A stretch of 64,000 nt of DNA from Strigamia acuminata (taxonomy: Eukaryota > Arthropoda > Chilopoda > Geophilomorpha > Linotaeniidae), in contig OX442315.1 in the NCBI GenBank assembly GCA_949358305.1, forward strand, positions 5,295,875-5,359,874, read 5' to 3'. The notes below the pieces were generated by a model. It was not told the origin of the DNA, made no database searches, and was given only the letters and a program-made list of their open reading frames with translations. Numbering within the stretch: the first letter of the stretch is position 1; each line of letters opens with the position of its first letter. Positions 38,601-53,800 of the stretch are shown piece by piece. The translations under genes were made by a program, and so were the position numbers.

Positions 38601-41600
38601 AGAAACAGGCGTGTCATAGGATGCTTCAAAGACGAGACTGCCGGCGAGCCGATAGAAGAGTTTGTAGGGCTAAGAGCCAAATGTTACGCATATAACGTGA
38701 ACGGGAAAACGAGCATGCGATGTAAAGGCATAAAGAAGGCTGTCGTGGAGCAAGAGCTGGACTTGGAGGCGTACAAGAAGATATTGTTCGGTGAACGGGA
38801 GGCCCACAGATTGAAATTTGAAACGATCAAATCAAAACTGCACGATCTCACAACGGTCAGGGTGGACAAATTGGCATTGTCGGCAAAAGACAAGAAACGA
38901 GTGATATTAGATGATTGTATTCATACTTTGGCTTATGGATACGTAAGCTTGGCGGAGGATTAATATGACGATGATTAGTTTAATCGTCCCATTTACTACG
39001 ATCGAATCTGCAATACACGAGGGCGTAAACTTGTATTTCCGGACTCCAATTGGTGACAGTAGATATTCTAATGTGATCGTTATCATCAAAATCTACTTTT
39101 TTCTCTAAATTGTACGTTCTAAAACATACCGGCATTTTACGTGGTGTTTTTGTAACATCTGTACGTGGAATATGGAACGTTCGACCATGCCCGTTAATAG
39201 ACAAGATAAACTCAAACTCGTTAGGTATTACTGTGTATTCTGCTGTAGTAGCATACATGTATAAACTGATTCGCGTTATATGCCCGTAATGAGGAGTATA
39301 AAACTTCCCATTATGTGCAAATAATTTCCATTCTTCGGACACCTTCAAAAACCAATCGGTCCGTTGCGAATGTACGAACCCTAGCACTAAATCGGCCTGT
39401 TCTTCTACTTCGGGAATATTTAGATTTGATATTTTGTCTTCTAATTCCATCAATTTCTTATTAACTTCTATTTTGTTCGCTTCGATGTTAGAATTTAACG
39501 TGGCTTCTACCGTATCGACAGTCCCGGCCAAAGCAGCCGGAGCAAAACTTGATTCGTCAACGCTCGGAATTGCGCTAATTTTTGATATTTCTTCTTGAAC
39601 GGATGTCAAAATGGACAACATGTTTTCCTGCAACGTTATTATTTGTTCGTTGGCTAATTTGATTTTATCGGTAACCTCGTGGACTTGGAGGCGTACAAGA
39701 AGATATTGTTCGGAGAACGGGAGGCCCACAGATTGAAATTTGAAACGATCAAATCGAAACTGCACGTTCTCACAACGGTCGAGGTGGACAAATTGGCATT
39801 GTCAGCAAAAGACAAGAAACGAGTGATATTAGAAGATTGTATACACACCAAGGCTTATGGTTATGTTGAGTAAAATGCTACTTATTAAATAAATTAAAGT
39901 GAATATACACTTGATATCTTGGTACTTTTTCACTTTCTTCTGGTTCTATTTCTCCTGTAATTATGAGTTTATCTCCGCATTTAAATTCTATCGGAGGATT
40001 GTAAACACTTGTCGTGATTAACTCTGTCCAACTGAGGTTAACGTCGACAACCGTAAAGGGATCTCTTCCTCTAATATTTGAACTATCAATTACTAGGTTT
40101 ATCATGTGACCCATTCCATGTTCTCTCTTTGCACCTATGTCGTAAAAACATATATCTATACTTGTAATCTCACATCTTCTAAATGTTCTAAAAGTTGATT
40201 CGTTTTCATCAATGAAAAAATTTATTTTTCCTTCCTTGTTGGCTGAATGATAATTTTCAAATTTCACAATATATTTTTCAACTTGTATAACTTGTTTAAT
40301 GTTTTTTATTTCTGCAACCATTTCAGCCTTATTTGCTTCTAGCATTGCTTTAATTTTCCCATCTTCCTGTAAACTCTGATTAATGCGTTCTATTTCTGCA
40401 CTCATTTCAGCCTTATATGCATCTAGCATTGCTTTAATTTGCTCATCATCATCGTGAGCAATCTGATGAATGTGTTTCATTTCCGCAGCTATTTTAGCTT
40501 TATATAGATCTAGCATTGCTTTAACTCGCTTGTCGTTCTGTAAACTCTGTTTGATGGATTCTATTTCTGCAGTCATTTCAGCCTTATGTGCATCTATGCT
40601 CGCTTGAATTTGCACATCATCCTGTAAACTCTGTTTGATGTGCTCTATTTCTGCAGTCATTTCAGCCTTAATTTGTCCATCATCCTGTAAACTCTGTTTG
40701 ATTTGCTCTATTTCGTCAGCTATTTCTGTCTTATGTGCATCTATGTTTGCTTTAACTCGCACATCGTGCTCTAAACTCTGTTTAATATGATCGTCAACTC
40801 GAGATTTCATATCATCCATAAGCGTAGCAGTGCCTGCAGCTGCCGGGTCTGGTATTCCGACGTTAAAATCTTTTTTTAGTTGAGCGATATCGTTTCTGTG
40901 GCCAAACACCATTCGCCTAATCTGCTCTTGTTCGTCATGCGTTAAATTACTTCCGTCTCGTTTGGCAATTTTGCGTGGGGTCAGACCAAATCTATGCACT
41001 GGATTTAAGTGGAAGTCGTCCCTTGCCTTATTAACGCTCCCCATTTTTTTAATACGAACAAACACAAATGTCCGCACGTGACTTCGTCAAACGATTGATA
41101 TTGATAAACGTTATATTTTATATTGTCTCCCAGGTAACGGTACAATTCAATAGGAGGTGGAAGATCGCCGAAACTATCAAAGTATAATTTATCTCGCTTA
41201 TTTTTAGCGTACGCCACCCAATGGCTACCACTTTGCAGATGCTTATTCAAATTAACAATCCCACATTCGAAGGGTCTGGCTTTGACGGGCAACGTGTCTC
41301 TGGAGAACACGCCTCTGAAGAATGGAATATTCATTCGTCTAGCCAATTTGCCCAATTGCAGGGAATCCAGCGGTTGAATTATTGCCCCATCTTTCCCGCC
41401 GCCGACGAGCCGTGCGGTTTCAAGTAGAAACCTTTTCCAGTTTTGCGAATCCGTAATTTTTTTTTTAACGACTGTCGTAGACCTTTGCCTTCGGTGGCTA
41501 GATTGTGGCGCTTGGCTTCATCGACCATTTCCTTATTTGTTTTTGCCGAGTCTACGGCTTTAGCGATCCCTGCCGCACCTCCAGCCAGTCCACCCAATGC

Positions 41601-44600
41601 CCCCAATAATGGAAGCAGCAATGGAAAGAATCCACCAGTTTGTCTAACCTGTTTCGTAGGTATGCTTAAAGTCATTCCTTTCTTTTTAGAACCGGCTTTT
41701 TTGATCTTATTTATCTGTCTATCAGTAAGAGACAAGCCATGATTGCCGTTCAGTTGTTTATACTTCAATCTTAAATGTAAGGGTATCCTTTTTTTGATGG
41801 ATTTGGATACCTTTCGTTGCTGATTGGGGGTTAACGCTACCTTATGTATTTTATACATCTCTTATTTTTTTATAACTTTAATATAACACTTCGATTTTGC
41901 CTTTGTCCAATTTCATATTCATCAATCTGTCACCTATTATCAAAGCGTAGGCTTTAGTATTGGCCGGGACTGCCGTTTCAAATTTCATTTTTATTTGCAC
42001 GTCAATTATGCCGGTTTTCAACCTCTCGCTCTGTTTTGAGCAATCGATCACGATCAGCGGGTACAGTTTCGCATAATCCCACGCGTTGAACATTATATCG
42101 GATGCGCCGTAATAATCTTTCCTAAATTGGATGCATGATTCCAGAAACCTACTGAAATTACTATTTTCAAAGTTCTCATTCGAGTCTAAATAGGGGTACC
42201 GCTCGGAGTTCAGGAACGCATGAACTTCGTTGACTTTAACGGTGTCGAATATCGCCGTATTTTTGGTTTGGTCGTTTCTTTTATCGGTCTGAAATCCGAC
42301 GATGATGTACCGCGGTTTCTCGGAAGTGCTGGTGGTTACCACTCGCCAGGCATGCTCCGTGGTTTGGGGCAAGTCCGACATTTCGAACGACCAATGGCGG
42401 AACGCTAATGGAATATTCACGCCTCTATCCATGGCTGCGAGCAGTCGACTCTTTTGCACATCGGATGGAATCACGTGCGGCATTAACCAATATAGTTGTT
42501 GGAGAACTATTTTACCTTCGGGTATGGCTTGCGCGGCTCCAGCCACAGTTTTGGTCGCGGCTTTAAAAATGGCATCATCGTTGTGCGTTCTCATCAAAGT
42601 TAAAACTTGTTTGGCTCCGTAAATGACTTTGTTATAGTCTTCAAAAAATCCCATCAGATGGGTCAGTGGTACTAACAACGAAAAGGTGCCGTGCTTTTTT
42701 GGCAGCAAGTTGTATAACCTGCGCCGTTCCTCAAATCCGGGATTGTCGAGATCCACTGATTTGCCGGACTTGTGGTCGGGTAACCAGCCCATATTTTCGA
42801 TCGCGTTTTGGTTATTGTGATACGTCAAAGCGCCTTTCATAGTGGTGGCATAGCCTGGATAATTAATCTCGTCGATTAGTTTGTCACCGATGTGATATTT
42901 CAGGTTGCTGAAGAGAAAAGGCATGAAATTATTCACTAGCGTTGCCGCATCATCGGTGTCTTTTCCCTCCGACGCATATTCCGTTCCATCATTCTTTGTC
43001 AACTGCCCCGTTACGCATACGTAACTTTTATGGGGGTGTGTCCAGATATCTTCGTTCTGTATGATTAGGCGAATTTCAGAGTTCACATTATTCAAATTTG
43101 TCCCAATAATCGGGTGATACTCGTGGTATCTGTATGCATTTACGGATTCGTCGATGACGAACGGTTGTTCGACGTCTAAATAATTTTCAGCGACTTGCAT
43201 AGTTGCTATTTTTTAATTACGTAATATATATATATATATATTTTTTTTAAAAAGAGTTTATGTAATCTCGGTTATCGGCACGAAGCGAAGCTACTTTCAT
43301 TTCCACATTGCCACCGCCTCTCATAGCCTGTTCTATTGTAGGGTTCTCTTTCGTGACGACATAATGCGTCGTAATATTTTTTTTCTTAAATATAATCGGC
43401 ATCTTATTTTTTTAAACGGACGTTTTTCTTCTCAAATGGAACCGCGCTGTAAAAACTTCCCCTCTGAGATCGTTTACTATCTTGATCGGTCAACCATATT
43501 CTGACTTCGTGAATTTTGGATTGATTTTTTACCGGCAAGTACAGTATGTTATTCGGCATTTCGACTATTTTGAAACCGGCCGGAACGTTCGGAAAAAACG
43601 CGTAAATAATCGGAGATGCTTCGCCGTTCAAGTACGAATCGGTAATTAAATCGCAGTGCACCAGTATGGTGTTTATGTGGAAAATGTTAACGGGATTGAC
43701 CGACTCGCTGGTTCCAGCCGTATATTCACGTTTTTCAAATCCAAATAAATAAGCCATGTTATTCTCGTGCGTGAAATCTACGGCATATTCCATTTGACTT
43801 ATCGTCAACGTTGTGGATAAAGTGTTAATATTCTCTTTTATGTCGATGAACGGTAGGTCACTGTTTTGGTCCCAATGTCCTCTCGCTTTCATCTCGGTAT
43901 GTAATCGAGCGATAATGTCGACGAGTTCGTAACTACCAGGTGGGAAAGTAATGATGAGCGATGTTTTTGTTTTATCGATCGAATACACGAATACGTTGTT
44001 ATTCTCGGTGATATTTGGCATTGAATTAAAAGTCTCCAGACTCACTAATCCCAATTCAAATTCATCCTCGCCCAGTAATAAAGGCGACGAGAATGTGGTG
44101 AGAAAATCAGTCTTTGTGCTACTCAATACAATAGACATGTTGTTTTTTTTAATTCGCGAGAATTTTCTTGCGCATGTTTTCAAACTTGGTTTTATCGAGG
44201 ACTCTTTCCTCTTTTAGTTCCATAAGTATTTCTACAATTTCATTGTCGTGAGACTGGTTTCCAGCATCCCGTGATGCATGCAACAATCGCAGCCTGTCTA
44301 TTAATTCGTCCGGGTTATTGTAATACTTGTAGTCTATGGAGTTGTATGGATGATACGTTTTCTTAACGCCTTTGCCAGCTTGGGGTGTTGTCTTTGGACG
44401 ATTTTTATACAGTTCCCAAATTCGTTTAACCACTGTCATATACTTTTCTCCTTTACTAGACTTTGGCATATTAGTTGCCGAATTGTTCTTTTTAAATAAC
44501 CCTTGACTAGAAATGAGAATCCTGCCGTAATCCACAAAATTTTGGTCTGTCATAGTTCCTTCAATCGGTGGAAGTTTTTGCATGAGGAGATGCATTAATG

Positions 44601-47600
44601 TTGGAGTTCGTGAATACTTTACGTTTTTCACAAGTATATGAGTTGGAAAGAATTTAACTTCTTCGACTCCTATTTTAAATTTTGAATCATACGGGTCATA
44701 TCTAATTCCAAACACCGTATCTAAATGAGCCGCATTTTCGGCGTAATATTTCAAGAACTCTTGCTGTACTGCGTTTTGCGATTCTTTGTCCGTCATTTTT
44801 AATTCGAGACTTCTTCTTATGTCTCGTTGATATTTTATATTTGGAAGCACATGAGCAAATTGCCAATCATCATCATCAACATCATCTTCTACGAGGCTCG
44901 TCTCTCCCTCTCTTTGAAATGAAACATTTTCCTCTTCATTCCCATCATCCCGGCCAAACTTAAGTCGAGGAGTTTCAATTTTACTCGAGGACAAGCTTTG
45001 GCGACTGAACTGCCTTTTTAAGGATGAACTTTCCCAAGGTAAGAGCGGTGATTCTAGATCCATTTCGTACTTTAAATTATTGGACTTACTTGTAATGGGT
45101 GTGAAAGATGACAACTCTCTTTTAATGGGAGTGGAAGGTGAGGATTTGAAAGTCGTAGGTGGAAGAGCAAGGGGTGGAGATAGTTGCTGCTGTTGCTGCG
45201 GCAGGCTATGCAATGCGGCAGTTACAGGTTTGAAGAATGCACCGAGCGCTTCATCTTCGGATCCTCTGTTTAACTTATCTTGCAGAAACTTTTTTTTCAA
45301 GCTCTGTTTTAATTTCTCGTAATTTCCACGCTGCTGTTTATTCATGTTCATTTTTTAAAAATGGGGAAAATTTATTTTTATATCTCCCGCTCGACATAGA
45401 CTTGGTCTTGTCAATGGTGAGAAAGCCAAACGTATCATCATCCCAACACGACTTACACATGTCTCTGAATCGAACGTACGTCATGTCCGTTCCAACATGG
45501 TTGTCAAAAACGTGTTTCATGTTTCTTTCGTCTTGTCTGAACATGATTATTAAATTGGCATTGTCTCTTATCACCTGTTTTGGGATTCGGCTATAAGTCT
45601 GACACAAGTAAAAAGAGTCTACGTTACTATGACGGCCCTGGGCAAAATATTTCTCAATATTATGTTGCTTGTCGGTCATCACATCGTCAAACACAAAAAT
45701 AGACTTGTTCACAGTTTTATCAAAAAGTTGTTCGGGAGACGGCACATCTTCGTTGCTCGGGAAGAAATGAGCTACCTGTTCGCCCAATTCCGATTCTAGA
45801 TCCTCGAACAACTCTCTTAACCGCTCGTATTTTGGTTGAAATAAAGTTTTAGAAAACACCATCAGCTTGTCAAACCGTAACCAGTGCAGGAAGTTTAGCA
45901 ACAGATTCGTTTTCCCACATTCAGCCGGGCCACACATGATGCATCTTATGTTTTTCGGCAAAATTGACTTATCACATTTGTCCAAACGCCCCGTGTCAAA
46001 ATTTATGACATTCATTTTTTATATTCCCGTAATAAAAAAAGAAGACAAACATGTTTTGCGTTAAATGCAAAAAGTCTACTCCTACCGGCACGTTGGAAAT
46101 GGGTGTCACTAAGAACAACAGAGCCTACAAAAGAGGCAAATGCTTGGCATGCGGGACCTTGAAATATCAGTTCATAAAAAAAAAAAATCTCCAGCAACCG
46201 GAAAAGGACTTTTGAATAAACTAATCAATAAATTACCGGTAGAAATGCATATCCCCGGGTACAACTATTGCGGCCCGGGCACAAAATTAGATAAACGTCT
46301 AACAAGAGGTGATAAAGGCATAAACCCATTGGATGAAGCGTGCAAACTGCACGACATTGCTTACATAAATGAGAATTTAGAAGCCAGACACGAAGCAGAC
46401 AGAAAGTTGGTCGAAGCGTGCGTTTTAATCATCTCCGATCCAACAGTCAGTTTAAGCACAAAATTAGCCGCCAAAGCAATCAAAGCAACGTTCAATACCA
46501 AACTTAAACTGGGAATGGGACTAAAAAAAAAAAAAAAAAAATGCCCGACATAGAACAACTGGTATCTGAATTACATAAGCCGGCACGTAGGCATTACGTC
46601 AGACGTCCGGTCGTATCTTTTGCAATCAACGACTTATGGCAGATTGATTTAGTCGAATTGATACCTTTTTCCCGTGTAAACAAAGGTTATAAATACTTAT
46701 TAACGGTTATAGATGCGTTCTCTAAATATGCGTATGCGGTTCCCATCAAATCAAAGACTGGCAAAGACGTAACCGCTGCATTTGTAAAGGTGCTTGTCAA
46801 AGCAGGGAATAAGGGGCCGGTCAACATGGCATCCGATTGGGGGAAAGAATTCTACAATTCCCATTTCAAGGCACTGGTCAAAAAGTTCAACATCAACCAT
46901 TTTTCCACACACTCGCCGTTGAAAGCGAGCATGGTCGAGCGGTTCAACCGTACGCTCAAAGAGCGCATGTACAGGCATTTTACTTTGAAAGGTTCGAGGA
47001 ATTGGATTACTATCTTACCCCAATTGATGACCCGTTATAACTCTTCGGTTCACCGTACGACCAACATGAAACCCAAAAATGTGGCTCCCAAACATGAAAA
47101 GGCGCTCAGACTAAAATTACTTCCCGAACCAGCAACGTCCAAGCCTAAATTCAAAGTGGGCGACCGAGTGCGTATTTCCAAATCCAAATCCATATTTGAC
47201 AAAGGGTTTTTGCAAAATTGGACTAATGAAATCTTTACAATTGATAAAGTGGACACGACGTATGAACCTCCAATTTTCAAATTGAAAGACAGTTTGGGAG
47301 AATCGATCGAAGGTTCCTTTTACCGTGAAGAACTCCAAAAAACTGAAACCAGGGTAGATGATCCCTACTTGATCGAGAAAGTCATTAGAAAAAAGAAAAA
47401 CAGCGAAGGATCATGGAAGTACCTAGTGAAATGGGTCGGCTACGATCAGAAGCATAATTCATGGGTGGATGATCTCATCGACATTAAAAAATGAATAACG
47501 TGGAAATTTACAACTGGGCGAAGAATAAACTACGTATCGCTCACTTCAACAACGTGTTGCCCATCGATTGCTTGAAACCGCTCGCGAATCACCGGGGCAA

Positions 47601-50600
47601 GAATGAAAGCTTCGTCATCAATTTAGACCCATCGACGGGTGGTGGTACCCATTGGGTCAGCTTGTATCTTTGCAATGACAGAGGCATATACTTTGATAAT
47701 TTGGGAAACGTTCCACCTAAAGAGATCATTGATTTCGTCGGAAGAGACGTTACCCTAGATTATGCTACAAAAGAAGTGTATTCGTTGACAAAAGAGGATT
47801 CTTGCGGGATGTTTTGCCTCTTTGCGCTCTATTTAGCAGCCAATCTTAATCTCAGGCAGAATACAATCATTAAAATCATTCGAGGAATGAATAATCTCGA
47901 GTTGTTGTAAAGTAAACCCAATTTCCATTTTTAACAAAAAAAATGAAATTATTTAAGAAGTTAAAACGATCCTAATTTGAAATCAACGAAGATTCACACA
48001 AAACCTTGCGGAAAGTCTGCAAACAAGCACGGGCATGTGTTAAAGTCCGTGTCAAATCAAAAAATGAAACCGTAACAAAAATTTTCTATATATAAAAAAG
48101 CAACATTATTATATTCACTTCAATTTGAGAAAGAAAAGAATTAAAATGTATCTCTTTGAACTCCAACAGAACAAAACTACCGATGAAAGGAAAATAATTT
48201 TGAAACATTTATCCTTATTTTTATTGGTCCATTATGGTGGCTCAATTGATGAGAGAACTGATTCGTTACTTTTGTGGCGACCGGCATTTCAGATTAAAAT
48301 CCAAACCCTGCTGGAAAAACTTGGAAGATTTTCCAGTGAGAATATTGAACACGTCAAATACGTACATGACAATGTAACTATAGCAGAAATCCAGGAATTG
48401 GCCGAGATAAGCCATTTATTCGGATAGACAAAGAAAGAAAATAAAAAAAAACAAAAAAAAAGAACAAAACTTAAAGAAGAAAAAAGCTACATTCATATAT
48501 TCTATTTTTTGCACACAAACGGCCACCATTTTAGCCATTTGACCCTCAGACACACAAACACTAAGCATGATGCCAGAGCTAAGCCAGCCGTGCCGTAAAC
48601 AGGCCGACTTTGTTAGCCTGACTGATCAAACAAACAAACAAACAAACACCACTCGAGGGGGGGTGCAGACAATTCAACCAGCAGCCACAAATCATCAACT
48701 GCTCAATTAACACACATCAACTGAATGCCAGAGCTAAGTCAGCCGTGCCATAAACAGGCCGACATCATTAGTTCCGTCACTTCAGTCACTTCTGACTCTT
48801 GCTTACCTTGAAAATCTTGTCCTATCTTGTCTTTTCTTGTCCCGTCTTGTCCTGTCTTGCCCTATCTGGTCCTATCTGGTCCTGTCTTGTCCTGTCTTGC
48901 CTTTTCTTGCCTTTTCTTGTCCTGTCTTGTCGTATCTTGCCTTTTCTTGTCCTATCTTGTCCTGTCTTGTCCTATCTTGCCTTTTCTTGTCCTGTCTTGT
49001 CCTATCTGGTCCTATCTTGTCCTAAGATCGCTTTGTTGTAAATTTTTCAAAGTTTTTTTTTCAAAATTTTTGTAAGTTTTTTTGAAAAATTTTGAAAATT
49101 TGAGCATAGGTCCCCCACTCCTTCAGGGTCCAAGGTTGTTCATCAACTGAAAAAATTCTGATTTGTCACTCATTATATACCCGTGATGTGACCTTTAAGA
49201 AAATTCAATTAGAAACCAGTTTGAACCGGTTTGGTACCTTATAACATCACGCAATTAAATATCTATTCATTTGTGAAAAAAAAATTGAAGGGTAAGCATC
49301 ATTTTTTTATGCTCCTGAAATCCATCTGTGTCCTTTCTTGTCCTAAGATCGCTTTGTTGTAAATTGTTCTAAGTTTTTTTTCAAAATTTTCTAAGTTTTT
49401 TTGAAAAAAAATCAAAAATTTGGGCATAGGTACCCCAGTCCGACAGGGTCCAAAGTCGTTGATCAACTGAAAAAATTCTGATTTGTCACTCATTATATAC
49501 CCGTGATGTGACCTTTAAAAAAATTCAATTAGAAACCAGTTTGAACCGGTTTAGTACCTTATAACATCACGCAATTAAATATCTCTTCATTTGTGAAAAA
49601 AAAATTGAAGGGTAAGCATCATTTTTTTATGCTCCTGAAATCCATCTGTGTCCTTTCTTGTCCTAAGATCGCTTTATTGTAAATTGTTCTAAGTTTTTTT
49701 TTCAAAATTTTCCAAGTTTTTTTGAAAAAAAAATCAAAAATTTGGGCATAGGTACCCCAGTCCGACAGGGTCCAAAGTCGTTGATCAACTGAAAAAATTC
49801 TGATTTGTCACTCCTTATATACCCACAAAACCGGAAGTGATGAGTCATCACAGAACATTCTAGAAAATTCCAAACAAGGTCAATCCAGGAAGAAATAAGA
49901 GATAATAAAAATTCTAGAAAATTCCAATCCAGGTCAATCCAGGAAGAAATAAGAGATAATAAAAATTCTAGAAAATTCCAATCCAGGACAATCCAGGAAG
50001 AAATAAGAGATAATAAAAATTCTAGAAAATTCCAATCAAGGACAATCCAGGAAGAAATAAGAGATAATAAAAATTCTAGAAAATTCCAATCAAGGACAAT
50101 CCAGGAAGAAATAAGAGATAATAAAAATTCACTCCTTATATACTGCAAAACGGGGAATCCCCTCCAAAACCAGTTTGAACCGGTTTGGAACCGTATGACA
50201 TCACGCAATTAAATATCTTTTCACTCGTGAAAAAAAATTTGAAGAGTAAGCATCATTTTTTTATGCTCCTGAAATCCATCTGAGTCATTGCCTGTGAGAC
50301 ATGTCACGTGACCGGTGAAAAACACACAACCATTTTTTTGGAGCGATCCTAATGAAACTCGACCATCTGGTCAAACCCGTATATAAACGGCCGCCATTTT
50401 GTCCATTTTGCCCTCGGGCCAAATTTGGGACTTTTAGTAGCCAATTTTGATAGTAGATGGCGCCGACACGTGTCAACACAGAAGCTATTGCTCGAGGGCA
50501 TGACGAGTGACCGGTTCATACACACAACCATTTTTTTGGACCGATCGTAACGAAATTCGACCATCTGGTCAAACCCGTATATAAACGGCCGCCATTTTGT

Positions 50601-50811
50601 CCATTTTGCCCTCGGGCCAAATTTGGGACTTTTAGTAGCCAATTTTGATAATAGATGGCGCTGGCTAACCTAAACCTAACCTAACCTAACCTAACCTAAA
50701 CATCCTCATTCTCCCGCCCTCGAACCACTTCCTCATGCCTCTAAGTTTGAGCCAGAAATGAAGGATTGCCCATTTGGTGCCTGATCCAGTGGAGTAAATT
50801 TTCCAACAACA
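32609..50811. mobile_element. Complete Maverick/Polinton DNA transposon (18,203 bp)
   Basis: The outer ends are perfect inverted repeats (TGTTGTTGGAAAATTTACTC and complement), flanked by a perfect 6-bp duplication TATTTA (32603-32608, 50812-50817), the length known for Polintons. The empty site is seen in paralogous MITE copies (GTTATTTAGCAG). Inside are polB, integrase, packaging ATPase, adenain-type protease and two capsid genes, the diagnostic Polinton/virus-like set. Plus-strand polB converges on a minus-strand capsid block, and a plus-strand block follows on the right. Confidence 0.95.
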
Positions 50812-53800
50812 TATTTAGCAGTATTAAGCCTAATATTACGCTTATTACTGCTAAATAAAGACTGGAATTAGAAAAAATGTCTGCGCAGAACGGGATGCGC
50901 ACTACGAATTTTGTATCAAGATACAGGGCGCAAACCAAAGCTACTTGAATACTGTAGTCGCACGAGAGTCGGAAACTTTATACTCGAGTAGCATTCAAAA
51001 AGCAGGTTTACAAAGTCTACTCCCATTGGTCGCCAGTTTACTGAGTGTAGTGATCCAGAAAAGTAGACCCAAAACACATCGATTACAATGTCTGTACATT
51101 GTCAAGGTTAAACAAAGATGTCTGCCCACAAGTTGAGGCAATATCTGTTGCTCTTCAGAACCAAATTTTGGAATCCAGGCGAGTTAAAAAGACTTAAACT
51201 ATTTTTTTCATAATTATATTTTACTAAACGGCATAACATTTTTCTTAAAAAGGCAGCAACTTTGCATTTTGGTTGCTTCTGGACAAAGTAACCAATAAAT
51301 AATTCAAAAGTTGTTTAGGCTCCAGACTGAATAACCAATAAATAGTTCAAAAATATATTTTTTTCCAGACGATATAAGCAATAAACACAACAAACATGAG
51401 TTTGACATTTTTTAATGTGTAAAACTTCATTTTAATGATGGAAATAACATTTTTTATAAAAAAAAATCAAAATAACATTAACAAAACTAGTCATAACAAG
51501 CCCAACAATAAATAAAAATTAAAACTACTTCTCCTACAGACTGGAGTTAGTAGTAAACTGGCTGACCTTGAAACTGACGAATGGGATTAGACTTTGTAAC
51601 CCTGCTTTTTGAATGCTACTCGAGTATAGTTGCCGTTCGGCACTATTCAACTTGTCTCCGTTTAGTCTCTATGGATCCAGAAGTGTTCACGTGTATCAAG
51701 TAAGTGGAAATCGCTGAACTTATTTTAAAACATCAATCTAGCAAAACATCAATAGATGATTTCATTGCTTGGTTTGTTGACTAGCACTAATAACCGAAGT
51801 AATAAGTGGCCGGATTAGCAGTGGAACGATTAACCGATCAATCTTAGCTCAAGTTTCTGATTTGAATACAAATTGATTTGTAAATTATTTGTATTTAGTT
51901 ATTTATTTTTTCTATTTTATCCAAAGATGTGGTTTGAAGAGTGTTATTCCCAATGAACAACCTAGTAGTCACATCTTCTGTCAGGGATGTGGTGCCAAAA
52001 CAGATCTCAACAGGCCAACACTTGTAAGTATACAATAAAGTGTTCATAAAATTAACAGCGCGCAGTTCTATTTAGACTCTAAATAGAATTTAGATAAACA
52101 ATACTAAACTTTGATTTCCAACAGATGAGTAAACACGTGCAAGAATGTGTCCATAGTTTATGCCAGTGCAAGTTTTCGCCGATAGGTTGTCCGTTTCAGG
52201 TGTGCACATATCCCAACTGAAATTATAATTATTCTAAAATGTCAAAATGTTACAGGGAAATCAATTGGAAGTGGAAAAACATGAAATGTGTAATTCTCAT
52301 AACGAGTTGATGATGAAGTTACTGCTGACACTTAAAATTGAGGTAGAATAATCGTATTAAAACAGGAATTTTTTCTATAACTTACTTTTGCTTCAGCAAA
52401 CGCGTAATGCATCCACGCTGGCGCATTCATTGAACAAAATTACGTCGCTAAAGTTTGCTGTTAGTAGTATTCAGGTATGGCATCGACATAAGCGATAAAT
52501 TGTTTAGCTTTATCCAAATTTTCGTAAAAACAGGAAGAGTCTTCGCGAAAAATGAAAATTATTCAAGGTAAAAAGTTTAATGCGGGATATTTTTTATGCA
52601 GGTGTATAAATTTGATTGTCAGATAAACAAGAAAAAGAAATGAAAGATCTGCACTTGAAACAAAGTGAACAAAGTAGCAAGATAGACGACCTGTCATTGC
52701 AAAACCAAGTATTCGGACGTAATTGTGGTAAATTAGTAATTTTATTTTTATTTGATTTTAATCATTCGGACACAGCGGAATGAATAAAAATGAAAAGCCA
52801 TTTTTGTTAATTGAATGCTGTCTTTAGGTTCAATAAAGGAAATGTTTGATGAGCTGTCAAAACAAATGCATAATCCTGAGGAAGACGTCAAATCGTGCGA
52901 AGGTAAATTGTTGTAATTCAAAAAGGTGTCGGCAATAAATATGGTATTGAACAAATTTCAGCTAAAGACAAAAAAGGGGTTGATCATCGGAATAAGACGA
53001 TGCAAAAAACAATCGGTTAAACTAGTTTTAACTACTTTGAGGTGATTAACCCAAAAATATGAATTATTTTAGAAATTCTGATTAAGCGGCAAACTGAACA
53101 GTGCGACAATATGGAAAACTACGAAAAAACTCTGACTACTGTGATAACAGCCAACAGTAAGTAATTCAAACCTTAATTAATTATTTGATTGCTGTTTTAA
53201 TATAGATTTGATCTGGTTTTAGATGAGTTGACTAAAGCTGTGGGTAAGTATAGTTTTTTGTTCGGTTATAACAGGTATAAAGAGCAAAACAATAAAATGA
53301 AAACTTGTTTCTTTCAGCCAAGGAGAAGAAAAATCTGAGTGACAAGATCGGTATAATTAATTTATAAAAATCGTATAGCGATTTATTTTTAATTGATTTT
53401 AATTGTCAGATGCTGTGGTCAAAAAACTAAATGAGATTGAAGATAATCATGTGAAAGACAAAGGTGAGTTCATAAGTTTTATCGCATTTAATCCAGATTT
53501 TTTCCTATTAAAATATTGATTTTATCTTATTAAAATCCTGATTTTTTTTTTCATAAAAATACTGCTTTTTTCTTTTAAAAATCCTGATTTTTTCTTTTAA
53601 AAATCCTGATTTTTTCTTTTAAAAATCCTGATTTTGTTAAATTAAAATTCTGATTTTATCTTATAAACTCCTGATTTTTTCTTATAAAAATCCTGATTTC
53701 TTCTTATAAAAATCCTGATTTCTTCTTATAAAAATTCTGATTTTGTTGCATAAAAATCCAGGGATTGCCAAATAAATCCAAAAAATACCAACGCAATTCG